A stretch of 64,000 bases of DNA from Jackrogersella multiformis (Eukaryota; Ascomycota; Sordariomycetes; Xylariales; Hypoxylaceae): NCBI GenBank assembly GCA_902806575.1, contig CADCXD010000010.1, positions 2,852,001 through 2,916,000 of the forward strand, in the 5' to 3' direction. The position numbers and the translations under genes are program-made. A model generated the notes under the pieces. That model ran no database searches, was not told the DNA's origin, and saw only the letters and a list, made by a program, of their open reading frames with translations. This document shows positions 1 to 11,102 of this stretch, piece by piece. How positions within the stretch are numbered: the first letter of the stretch is position 1; every line of letters starts with the position of its first letter.

Positions 1-250
1 ATTCCTCTCCATCTCTTCACTGGTCTTCCGTGTAACGTAGGGTGGCGGCAATTATGTCGGTTCGGTGCCTGGGGCGCAACCAACCACTCTGAATCATCGG
101 CGAACTTCGTAAACGAGCATCAATATGTTCCTCTAGAGGAATCACGGTGCGCGTCTACAGTCAAGATGGAGCTATAATGTCACGTCGTCTTGGTTCGGGC
201 ATCAACGCGTTACTCATAATAGTTCGCGGCGGCTCAATCTTGATAGCACA

Positions 251-1010
251 TCATACGGGTAGCGGCTGATTATTTCCTACCGTCTTGTACATCTCCCTGA
301 GCTCGAAAGCCTCGTGCCCACCCTCGGGCACCTCGCCGACGACGCGGGCGGGCTGGCCAGCAACAACGCTGAAGCTCGGTATGACCATGTTGGGAGGTAT
401 GACGGTTCCATCCAGTATTCGGACGTAATCTTTGATAATGGCGAACTCGCCAACGACTACATTCTGGCCGATGTGTACGTGACTTCCAACGGTGGCAGCT
501 TGGACCACGGTGCTGTCGCCAATAAAAACGTGGTCGCCCAGTCGGAGAGGGAGGTAGGTGAAAGACCTATCAGATAGAAAGAAGCTGTCAGCAATGAACC
601 AGGCGGTTGGGGAGGTAGCTGTCTAGCATGGATTAGTAAGTGATGGGTAACTGGTAACCAACCCTTTATATATACGACCCGGCGGCCGTAGACAGCATCC
701 TTTGCTCAGGTAACAATATCGGCCAATAGCCACGGCGGTGTTGCTACCTGGAGCGGCGCCGGAGCTCGATGTAGATTGCGTAGTTCTGGCTAGGTCTCCA
801 CGTATCATGGCTTCGGCTTGGATGATGGTCTTGCCACCTAGCATGATGTGTTGTGTTCCGATCAGGATGGCCTTTCGAGATACTTTGTTTCCTGTGTCCT
901 AGGCGGGTAGGAATGGGCGTTAATAGCGAACATCAATACATTTGATTTGTTCATGGTATTGAGTAGCTTACGGTTTCGATATATTCTCCTTTCGCTTGTT
1001 TCCTAGACAT
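251..1010 (-). CDS. DCTN5: Dynactin subunit 5 (p25), hexapeptide-repeat protein
   Basis: Three exons (1010-972, 898-663, 566-251) join in phase into a 196-residue protein. It starts MSRKQAKGEYIET and ends at a TAA-side stop after NNQPLPV. Visible are family-typical stretches such as IGRYCYLSKG, RPPGR, PLRLGDHVFIG, VVQAATVG and a left-handed beta-helix run with I/V-x-x-G periodicity (HVHIGQNVVVGEFAII). Known: p25 sits in the pointed-end complex of dynactin, which links dynein to cargo; in filamentous fungi it is needed for early-endosome transport and nuclear distribution. Both introns are GT-AG, and exon 3 starts G-TCT after a GATAG acceptor, giving the expected KGSFTYLPLRLGDH junction. The length fits the family. 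I see nothing odd. The assignment rests on recognition of the family pattern, not on a search. Confidence 0.9.
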
Positions 1011-1558
1011 CTTGGCCGACTTGGATTTGAGCGAGTATTAGATCACCTGTTTTCTTTAGTTGAGAGTAACGAAGTGTAATATGGAAGACTAAATTAATTG
1101 ACTGTGTGGGACGCGACGCGATGCAAGTAAAAATCCCCCCCACCTACCCCAAAAATGGTTGGAGCAATTACGTAATCATTCCCCTGGTACTTTGGATAAT
1201 AGGTAATAGCTACTAACAGTTTGCCTACCTACCTAGGTAGGTACGTGCGCTATTTATGTACCGGTAGGTCTAGGTACCTAGTGTAGGAGGTAAATATGCT
1301 TCCTAAGGTGACGATAATAGTGCCTTAAAGGTTGCTATAATAGCTGCCTCAGTATCCACAAAATACCTCATAAAACCAACATCACATTAAATAAATGGCG
1401 GTGCACATCTAGAGAATTCTAGTTTCAAATATTCAAATATTATTTTAAATATAAATATCATTTCAAGTATTACAATTAAGTTTACTTAAGCTCTCTGTAT
1501 AGCTATCCTTATTAGTATTAAAGTCAAGTTGAATATACGTTTAGCGTTGTCGAATAGC
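1011..1558. other. Intergenic stretch with a dispersed repeat copy
   Basis: This AT-rich spacer lies between the p25 start and the xylanase stop. It holds a palindromic CCTACCTAGGTAGG cluster near 1225-1275 and a roughly 65-bp sequence (1301-1360) that recurs at 31784-31853. No ORF here looks coding. Confidence 0.6.
1301..1360 (+). repeat. Dispersed short repeat, copy A
   Basis: The segment begins CTAAGGTGAC, continues TAATAGTGCCTTA and ends GCTGCCTCAGTATCCAC. The same blocks in the same order occur at 31784-31853, with a variable AT-rich middle. The flanks differ, so this looks like a short element or element end (MITE-like) rather than a segmental duplication. No coding capacity. Confidence 0.55.
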
Positions 1559-2929
1559 TTATGAGAGAGCATCAACAATGGCCGTGTAAGCCGCCTTGGG
1601 CTGGTAACTGGCATCGAAGAGGAGCGGGGAGCTCTGTGATTGCCAAGAGTTCTGAAAGATGTTAGTTAGTATTAATACCAAGACGTCTGGGAGATTGGTA
1701 TGCTTACAGCGTCGCTCACACCCCACACCGTGATGCCCACGCACTTCTCAACCGCAAGACAGGCTTTGGTGACCTTGACGTACTCATCGGCAGGCGCGTT
1801 GACGATATCTAGCTCCGTGATGGCAAGCTCTTCCACACCCGTGGTAGCGAGTTTCTCTAGTCCGGCTTGCATACCGCTGGCGCTCGGGTTGCCGCCGCCG
1901 AGATGGCCTTGGATGCCAATACCGTCAATCGGGACCCCCGCGGCCAGCCACTTGTTCACGTGCTCAACCATGCCGGTAGTCGTCTTAGCAGAAGTACCGC
2001 TCTCGAGATGGTAGTCATTGATGTAGAGCTTCGCCTCCGGATCCGCCTTGCGTGCTGCCTCGAAGGCAATCCGGACGAAGTCCTCGCCCAGCACCTGCGT
2101 GAAGACACAGTCACGGAGGCTTCCATCCTCGCTGAATACCTCATTGACGACATCCTGAAAACACCTTATTAGCATCTTCCAATCGTTGCATTTAGGATAG
2201 GTCAGTACATACCCAAGCGCGAACCTTGCCCTTGTATCGCCTGACAATGGTGCTGATGTGGTTCTCGAGGACACTGGTAAGCTCTGTCGCATCTGTAATC
2301 GCTTTGACATAATCCGGTAGCTGCTGATACCACAGCAAAGTGTGACCGCGCACGCTCTGTCCGTTCTGGACGGCGAAGTCAACAAGGGCGTCGGCGCCGC
2401 CGAAGCTAAAGCCTCCGCGGCTCGGTTCTATGGCGTCCCACTTCATGCTGTTCTCCGGCGTCAACTGCCCAAAGTCTTTCTTGATGAGAGCGGCATTCTG
2501 TAGCTTGGTTAAGGTGCCCGAGTCGGCCGCCGTGCCGTAATACAGCTTTCCTTTCGCCTTGAAGAGCTCGTCTATGCTGCCGGATGAGGGACCACTACTC
2601 GGGGTGGAGGATGCAGTAGCAGAGGAGCTGGTAGAAGAACTAGTCTGCGGTTTAGTTGAAGTTACGCTGGAAGGAGTCACGGATGGAATTTTGGTGGAAG
2701 TGATAGAAGCGATCGAAGAGGTAGCAGCAGAAGATGTGGCGGCAGTAGATGTGGCAGCAGTAGGTGTGACAGCCGAAGATGTAACAGCAGAAGACTGGCT
2801 GGCAGATGTAGTAGCAGTATAAGCCACGGAAGAAACAGGAGACGAGGTTGTCTGTGGGCGATGTCCACCGCAGGGCCGGGCTAAGATGCCTGCAGGGCCG
2901 AGAAGAAAAGCGAGCGTTGTTGGCTTCAT
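1559..2929 (-). CDS. Secreted GH10 endo-1,4-beta-xylanase with N-terminal Ser/Thr linker
   Basis: Three exons (2929-2213, 2154-1708, 1651-1559) give 418 residues. A signal peptide (about 1-17, [17 protein letters not shown]) is followed by a Ser/Thr/Ala-rich segment (about 25-115) and then a GH10 catalytic domain (about 118-415). The acid/base Glu lies in DVVNE (Glu244), directly after the first intron, and the nucleophile in AITELD (Glu353). Also visible are the GH10 elements [24 protein letters not shown] and GIGIQGHL. Known: GH10 enzymes cleave xylan backbones in plant cell walls outside the cell. The Ser/Thr segment looks like the O-glycosylated linker that normally connects a CBM1 to the catalytic domain, but no CBM1 is present. 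A TATA-like sequence lies about 20-30 nt before the ATG. Confidence 0.93.
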
Positions 2930-4818
2930 TTTAACTGTAGAAGCTTATAAAGATAAAGAATGTGACTACCTAGGTAGTTAAGCAAGTTGAAACAGAAAAG
3001 AGTGTGTGTAGTTTACTGAAACCATTAACGAGAGTGAGCAGCTACGGAAAGCTACCTGCCTTTAAGGATGATTAAAAGAAAACAACCTTATTATACTAAC
3101 ATCTTGAGTTTACTTTACAACTGTTAGGAGCTTGAACTATTATATACCTACGTAATTAAAGCAAACCTTCCCCTTTTAACACCAAGATATATTTGGAGGG
3201 TTACATTACGCAAACCTACCTACCGAGAGCGACTTTAAGTCGCATATAGCTAATTAGCGGTTATGGCTTTCCTAAAGAGGATGTTTTGTTTAACGAAGTC
3301 CCATTTGGTGTTGAGCCTAGCCTCAGCTAGTTTCGATTCATGATCCCACGCGGTGCAGTGGATATCCACATCGCGAACTAGGTGCTTGGGATGGTGATGA
3401 GATCTCTGGCGCACGTCCACACTATGCATACCTACACTAGGTAGGTACCTAATAGTATCTAGATTCCACCTGCATGTCCACTACACTATAGCTAGTGGGG
3501 GCATCACTAGGACAAGGTTCGATTCCACGTTCGAGGTAATCTAGAAAGATACTTGTGAAATCAGCTATTATATAAACAGAGGTAGTATATGAGGCTTAAT
3601 TCAAACATTTCTTTCTCACGAGGGCAATTATATTTTCAACTACCTAGGTTAGTATTGGAAAGCGCATTTAGAAATCTTCCCAGCCGGTATTTCAATGTAC
3701 GTGTTCGCGGCGTCGAATACGACATCGTCTAAACCGAGTCGTTTCAGGGGAGCGCGGCAGCATATAATACGACCTGTTATGGAGGCTTCGGCCCTTCAGT
3801 GCATCGCACCACCGTGTACACTGACTTACCTTTATCTGACAACATCGACTTGCGCCATTTACGGCTAGTTATTTCTTAGCATTAAATACGAGAGGATACT
3901 AGGTATATAATAACTGCTATGTGTTGCCGCTGGGTATACAAGGTAGGTATAGTGAGATTGATTTTTAAGCGATGAATATTAAATGAGAAAAAGTTGAAAA
4001 GAAGAGCTTTCCAAGTTCCTCGGATCACTATGCCACTTAGGTACAATTCTTCGATGACATAAAATACCTAGGGTACCTACCTAGGTATATATACCTTGAT
4101 GTATCTAGATATATTCATGTTTGAACAACCAATGGTTTAATATCTTTGGAACCGTTCATGCAAAAAACTTAAATTCCGATAATTAGCTTGAATAATAAGA
4201 TATGGCCCGCCGCCGTACCTCCCTGTATTTATTTGCTACCCAGAATAGCGTCGGACTAAGTAAATACAGTGCGCAAAAGGTAGTTATGATAATTATCTGT
4301 ACTGTGCATTTATATCTCTTTAAACACTTATTTAGGTAGCCTATCCGCATTATGGCCGGTTAGAAGTGCTGATTAAGTAATCAAGGGATAGCTAGAGCTC
4401 CTATGTAAAACCTTGAAGTTAAATTGGGTGGTACGAAATCCGCCATTACCCAAAAGGGCAATCAGCTGTAGTGTTCCTGGGACGAGACATCCTCATATCT
4501 AGATCTATGACATCAGAACCATCAAAGTGATCTAAGCCGAGAGTTTAACTCTTTCGTTTAACTCTTACTTCAAATCAAACTTTGGAAGTATTTTCTGTTC
4601 CTGTAACCTTCAATGTTCCATACCGACCTAAGGTACCTAAATAAATACAGTTACCTTCTATATACCAATTCCTCTTAATTAATTCGTCTATGTACTCGAT
4701 TGAATTGATCGACATATCGCCGCGGATTTTGCATCAAGTACCTAATACTTTCAATTGCGACATATTTGGTATAAAAATAAATAAATATTTGCTCATGAGA
4801 TCTTCAGGACTCTAAATC
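2930..4818. other. Gene-free AT-rich intergenic region
   Basis: This divergent spacer separates the xylanase from the gene starting at 4819. It presumably carries both promoters. It contains several TACCTAGGTA-type palindromes (around 3430-3450, 4067-4095, 4630). I see no coding ORF and no RNA gene; a tRNA-like patch at 3488-3530 was considered and rejected. Confidence 0.6.
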
Positions 4819-6085
4819 ATGACTACAACTAGATCCGGGGCGAAAGCCGAGCCGCCCTCTAAAAAGGAGAATGACGAGCGTGCTGGCTCGAAGCATCAGC
4901 TCGATATGAAAGCTGCACTGGCATCAAAGCGCACTAAGAAAAATGACGACAAGAAACAGCAAACTATTGAAGATACCCTCCCAAGGTATGAATATGCCAT
5001 GATGTAATCAGACAGCAACTTTTGACTCGTCTTTAGCCCCACTGAAGCTTACGTCGACAGCAGGAATCAGCCACCAGCCAGTGAAAATAAGAAGGGCGAT
5101 GACGCTAAGGATGATAGAGAGGGAGTAAACGTTCAGGAACAATCCTGCCGGAACAGCTCAGCTGAGCAAGCAGGGGCAAGAGAAGGCAACGTCTCGTCCA
5201 ATATCTTAGAAAAAGGCATCATCTACGTCTTCATCCGAGGTAGAGTAGGAATCGATGAGCCGAGCAGCGTAGACGACATTCGCCGCAGCTATCTCGTCTT
5301 GCGGCCCCTGAAAAGGGATGCAAAACTCGGCGAAGGTACACTCCACGACGCTGGAAACAGTCGCCTGATCGCTATTCCTAAGAAAGTATTGCCCTTGAGC
5401 GGCAGGGATAGGTGGATCGCCTTTGTCGAGAAGTCTCATGCCTCATTCAAGACGTTGAAGGACGAGTTCATCTCGGCATCTGATTATGCTACTAAGACTG
5501 CCGGTATGCGGCATATGCCCGCTGCTACCCCAGTTGCGGAAGGCATCTATGTTATCACAAGTACTGACCGCGAAAACCATCTTGCGTATATGATTACCTT
5601 GCCGGACGACCTCGGAGAGGCTCAAACCGAGATTGGACTCAAGAAGAGAGGAAGCTTCATCATCAGCACCAGGAATCCGCAATATGAAGCCCCCAAGGGC
5701 AGTGCGTTTCCGCAAACCCCGAACTATCCTAAGGAGTAAGTTCATATTTCCATATTCTAAGATAGATCACGGAGTTGCTCATAACCCGCTGTTTAGAGTC
5801 CAGGATGAATTCAGGGCCTTGAGGTGGATCGCAACCCAGCCTAAACACCTCGACTTCGCAAACACCCAATTCCTCCTGATTGGCGAATCAAGTGGCATCA
5901 AGAAAGCTACCGAACCGCAGAAGGGTCAAAACGAAGGAGAGGAAAACCCTGTAGAGGAATTGGAAAAGTTGGAAGATGAGGATACTGACAGGATGAAGGG
6001 GCTACAAGGAGATGACTCTGTAGCCATCTTCGCAGACTTACAAGCACGTGCTGAAGATTACCCCAAGCTACAGACCACGTTTTGA
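4819..6085 (+). CDS. Conserved fungal protein of unknown function
   Basis: Three exons (4819-4985, 5037-5735, 5797-6085) keep phase and encode 384 residues. The N-terminal 100 or so residues are charged and low-complexity (Lys/Glu/Asp/Ser rich, starting MTTTRSGAKAEPPSKK), likely disordered and possibly nuclear. A folded middle follows with the pattern GIYVITSTDRENHLAYMITLP, then GSFIISTRNPQYEAP, then FRALRWIATQPKHLDFANTQ, then FLLIGES. The last 60 residues are acidic (EENPVEELEKLEDED). I recognise this as a widespread ascomycete family that databases sometimes label a BTB-domain transcription factor. I see no clear BTB fold or DNA-binding motif, so I leave the function open. The intron 2 junction restores PKE-V-QDEF across the splice. 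Confidence 0.8.
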
Positions 6086-6472
6086 TATTGGAGATGGAAT
6101 TGAACATAATGACGGTAAATAAGAAAGGTATTATAGAAAGAAGAAGAAAATATAACTACTTTCTCAATGATTCAGTTCCAAGTTGTGCTTGGTCCTACAT
6201 TCATAGTGTCAATGAGACACTCATTGCGCTGACGTACAAATAGACGAATAGAAGTAATCATTTATCATTTAAAGCAACCAAATTTTCATCGCGGCTCTTA
6301 TCGTACGAGAAAAACATTCCTAGAGCACATAAAAAAATCATCGATGCGTCTAATGATTAAGATACCTGCCTGTCATCCCCTCGTTGATTATCCTCATCTA
6401 AGATCGACCTTACAGGTGCTGCATATGTATTCCTTTTCTATCTCCCTCCCTATGTATATGGTAGGCGTCCAG

Positions 6473-9400
6473 CTACGTTGATATCGATGTATTTGTTGCA
6501 CCGAGCGGTAAGACCGTGACCTTGGGCGTCTCCCAGACATCCCAATCGTACGAAGATTGGCGATCGCCGAACGGCCTCAGAGTGGCGAGACGAAACCTGC
6601 AAGTTGAGTTAGCGAACCAAATACCCAAAAGCTGCCTACTAAAAAAAATTATTGTCAAAAAGACAAGGCATATTGAGAAGGCGTACTTGTAATCCCCGGG
6701 ATGGATATTAGACCCATTAGCTAACCGTCCCAGCCAGAAGTGGTTGCCCCATTTGGAGCGGGGCTGGTCATATAAGGGGAACGGAGCTATGTCGTCCTCG
6801 CTGTCCTGGCCCGGCGTGAACCGCTGCGACGTAGGCGCGCCGTTCCATCTCGTAGCCGATCCAACGTATTTATTCTCGCCAACGACTGGTGGAAACTTCC
6901 AGTCCGCCTCGGTATAATCGGCATCGAATATCTTCATTGAGATCAGCGGTCGGCTTACAAGAAGCAAATTAGGTAGGAAAGGAAAAAAAACTCACATCCC
7001 AACGGAGTTCCTCCGTGCCCCAAGTAAGAAAAGTATTTAGCTTAGGAAAATCCTGGGCGTCGATAGAGAGATTGAAGGTGAAACTGAAATTAAAACGTCA
7101 GCGCCCTTCATAGTAACATCGGAAAGTGAGCGAATAGGAGGGTTATCTTACTTCGACTTCTGTTCGATTTTTACATTGAAAATACCCGAGGTTATGTAAG
7201 GGTACAATGAACCGTAGTCCCATACGTTGGAAATTGTTTCGTTGAGGTCGCATGCGACACCTGTCTTCGTGATCAATGGACGTCCGGAGCAGCAAGATAT
7301 GCATATAGCTTACCAAAGTAGGGAACGCCTAGTTCCTCGCCATTGTTACCGCTTATTAAGATTTTGCCGCTGTAGACAGGTAGACTACTTGTGTTGAGTC
7401 CTTCCGGGACTGTGAAAGTGAATCTGGTTTATAGTCAGCCCCAGGATTCCCCACCTTTCCAATATCTCGACATCGCAATAGAAAATTACATACTCAGCTA
7501 TTTTCGTCTCGGCAGGACCTACAACGAACTCTCCTTCCGGGAATGTCACCTTAGGGGTCATCTTCACAGGGTGGACATCGGGATAGAGCTTGAGAGAGGG
7601 TACAAATGACTGCGGGTGGTCCGGCACAACGGGGTTCCAGGAATCGTAGCCTCCAGCGTCTTGCAGCGAAAAAACGTAGGTGACAGGCACACTCCCATGG
7701 TTCTTGATCTCTACCGAGTGCGTACCCACGAAATGGGTAGTGTCGTTGAGTTCAAACTTGCGGCCATCAAAGCTGAGCTCTGTGGTATAGCTTAGTACGC
7801 GCTCCGCGTCAATAAAGCCAGCGCCGACTTGGGTCGTAGGCGCCCAGAAGCCGTAGTCGGCGGTCGTGGTCGCCCAGTCGGCCCAGGGCACAGCGCGAGC
7901 GGTACCGACTATACGCGCAGTCAGTCGCTTTGCCCAGGCAGGATCGGCCGCATGAGCAGCGCGTCCGCCATACTTCCCTACCCAAAGTGCCGCAACACCT
8001 GCGGTGTAAGGTGTCGCCATGCTAGAGCCGCTAAGCACTTGGTATTTATCGGTAGGGTACGTAGACAAGATCTTAGTACCAGGCGCGACGACGTCTGGCT
8101 TGAGCGCGAGGTCGTAAGTACTACCCCAAGACGTGTACCTGGCTGGTCGACCGCCGCCGGCGTTGTACAGGCCGACGTAGTTGGCGGTATCGACATCGAA
8201 AGAGGCGGTGACATTACCGCCCGCAAGAATGGTGTCGATCATCGCCACCCCTGCGCGGGACTCTATCGCAGCTACGAGTCCGGGGACACCGCTGCTGGCA
8301 TACGGGATTTGGTACGGCCCGTCGTCATTGTAGAACAAGATGTACTGTCCACCGAAGGCAGCGATGTTTGTGTGCTTATCGGTAGTGGAACACCCCCCAA
8401 TCCTTGCGAGGACGACGGTGCCATTAAAGCTAGTGGTGTTTTCCGGCAGCGGATTGCATGCATCGTTCTCCACGGATGAGTTAAGCGTCACCGGCTTGAT
8501 AGGCCAATCAAGAACGGTATTCGGGAAGAACCCAGCGGCCGGTATATAGGCGACATGTGTCTCGTTTTGCTGGCCATCCAGGTTAAAGCTCGCCGAGAAT
8601 CCCTGAGCGGGAAACTCTCCAGGCTCAGCAGCCCCCACGGTAATGACACTTTTGCCCGATGCGCCATTGCTAGCAACGAACGGACCCTGAGCACCATCGT
8701 TACCTGCGGCGATAGTAATAACCACGCCTTGTTCGACCATCCTCGAAGCCAGGACAGCCCAAGCATTAGAGGTGAAACCGTTGACCTCTCCAACACTGGC
8801 AGTAATAATGTCCGCCTAAAGCACGACATAAGATTATGTTAGAGTTATGCACAATATATTTCTAAATCTCAACCTCGGAAATGTAGGGAAACTTGGCTCA
8901 CTTACACCTGAATCGAATGCCTTAAGGAACCCTTCGATAACCGTTTCCTCATTCGAATAGCCACTAGATCCGAAGACCTTGAAGGAAAGCAACTTAGCAC
9001 CAGGAGCAACACCGACAAATCTATTTCACACCGAAGGTCAGCGAAAAGATAGGTTTATGTATTGGAAGAGCAACTTACTGATCACTCTTGCCGGCAATGA
9101 TTCCAGCAACATGAGTCCCGTGTCCGTAATGATCCATCGGATCGTTGTCTGGCTTGGCCGGTCCATCAGGCCACACTAATACAAAGAGCGAGCATATGTC
9201 AGTCTGGTGTATATATCGCTAGAAATTATAGAGGTAAAACGCACCCTCGCCGACAAGGTCATAGCCGCCTATCACAGTGTAGTTCGGGCCAATACCTCCA
9301 CCGAGCTATAGTTGCACGCCCCTAATTAGCAAACATAGAAGCTCCTCGCTTAGCCTTAACCAGGTAAGTCTAAGAGAGGGGGGGGATGTTAAGTACCGCA

Positions 9401-9918
9401 GGGTGAGTGTACTGGACGCCGCTGTCGACGATTGCAATGGTAGCTCCCTCGCCGATTATACCCATCTTATGTAGGTTCTCAACACCGGTCGAGCCGTGCA
9501 CGGAGTAGTTCGAAGCGGCCGCGTCGTCGCTAAAGGAATCGCCCTGGATTGCCGGCGGCAGGAGACGCACGAGCGTCGACTTATACACCGTAGCCACGAC
9601 CGGGCTGTCCTCATCCGCGTCGAGAGTATCCGTAAGCGACTCGGCGCTACAGTCGCTATCACATTGGACGGCGACTCCCGGAAATAGGTCCGAGTCGAAG
9701 TCCTTAACAACGTGAAGTCCGGGGAGTGCCGCTACTTTGGCCGAGATGCGGGCTCTGTGCGCACGCGACTTCAGTTCGACAATGAATCGCCCTGGCGTAG
9801 CGCCATACCCAATCTCTGTAGTGTCGTCGAGGTCGCGACGCTCCTCAAGAGACCGAGCGGCCCACGCGCTACCGGAAGCTCCGAGCAGCAGCGCTAGCAG
9901 AGAGTTACTCACACGCAT
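6473..9918 (-). CDS. Secreted subtilisin-like serine protease (S8, PA and C-terminal Fn3-like domains)
   Basis: Ten exons (9918-9397, 9305-9245, 9175-9079, 9020-8906, 8815-7494, 7423-7314, 7260-7152, 7083-6996, 6931-6687, 6596-6473) add up to 930 residues in phase. A signal peptide (about 1-20, ending SAWA) is followed by an I9-like propeptide with GRFIVELK. The catalytic triad is Asp165 (AIVDSGVQYTHP), His213 (HYGHGTHVAG) and Ser530 (LSGSSMATP); the oxyanion Asn is in AAGNDG (about 304). A protease-associated insert lies at about 395-480, and a Fn3-like region follows about 560. The acceptor of exon 9 was placed at GAAG|ATATTC because it gives the expected RWD-IFDADY junction. Known: such enzymes are extracellular endoproteases for nutrition or host degradation. 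The architecture resembles minor extracellular protease Vpr-type subtilases. Confidence 0.92.
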
Positions 9919-11102
9919 CTTGTCGTCTTTTGAGCCCTACACAAAAAGATGTGTGCCTTAATCTCGAGATGAGACATTATGGGAGTATACCATCACGACT
10001 TTATATCAACCTTCTAATATATCGCATTTTGCCAAGGCGCAACGATCTCGTATTTAGATGTTACATAGTACACCCACGCCAGGCCTGTCCATTGCTACTC
10101 CGTATAATGTGGATTACCCAAGCTGCCTTTCGCTGCTCATCACTGCCCATCATGGCGTGGGATTCTTTTGCTTCAAGGTTGTGCTTCAAAGTATTAAAAT
10201 TTTGGACGTGGGATTCGACTATGACGGGTAGTCTGTCTATTTCCACGATGGCATTGCATCCCGTCTATTGCAAAGAACAGATCCGAACAGACAGATGAAG
10301 AGCAGAGGTATGGTTAATGATTGAGCAGTCGGGGGGAAAAATATAAACAGGGGGGGGAGAAATGATCGCATAAAATAATAATAGATGCTAAGTTAATGTC
10401 CAATTTGATTGGATTATATGAGCAGGGCCCTATCGTTAGTGCAATTATCGATAACGGAGAACTTCTTAGGTAGCTGCGACAGCTAAGGACCTAATTTGGT
10501 TCGTATACCAACATTAGGTAGGTATAGGTGGTAGACGCCAATGGCATGTTACATAGTGCAATAGAATATACCTGGGTAGGTGCTTTAGGAGGCATGTACC
10601 TAGGTAGGTAATACGGGATCCATCGTTATCTCGTCCATCTCGGTGCTCATCGATTCCCGATAATTTAGGGTTAATCACCTCATCGGCCAACTTTACGGAC
10701 TTCCAAGGTTGACTGGTTTGATGCGACGCGGAAGTTACTCCCTGCTTTATTACGTACCCGGAAACTGACGACTACGTTGTTGCTGCCTACCTAACCTATG
10801 TCTGTCTTTACTTCCGTAGGGCTGAGTATGCACTAGGGGTATAGAGCGGACTATGCGGCGCTTTCCCATTCCATTCCATCTATTATCATACGATGCCGTC
10901 AGCATCATACGACGACGACGACGGTCACACGAACCGGCGCCAACCTTATTATTTTCTTGCCCTTGCCTCATAAAATGGCTTGTTGTAAATTGATCGATAA
11001 CTTAATAACTTGTAACTTACCTACATCTGGGTACACTAGAGGCACTTCCATAAATGAATTGATTTCACATGACTGCCCACCTCTACATCTAGGTGAATAG
11101 GT
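9919..11102. other. Divergent intergenic region
   Basis: Spacer between the subtilase and fumarate reductase starts, presumably holding both promoters. It shows a poly-G tract near 10330-10360 and CCTAGGTAGG palindromes near 10595-10612. No coding ORF is supported. Confidence 0.55.

Noticed and set aside
2559..2822. Val/Glu/Ala-rich + strand ORF
   Set aside because: Antisense of the Ser/Thr linker of the xylanase; composition is a consequence of that repeat-like coding.
3488..3530. tRNA-like signals: TAGCTAGTGG resembling an A box and GGTTCGATTCC resembling a B box
   Set aside because: The two boxes are only about 27 nt apart, too close for a tRNA, and no acceptor or T stem can be paired.
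7829..8479. 216-codon + strand ORF inside the subtilase gene
   Set aside because: Shadow of the catalytic exon; Arg-rich, no motifs.
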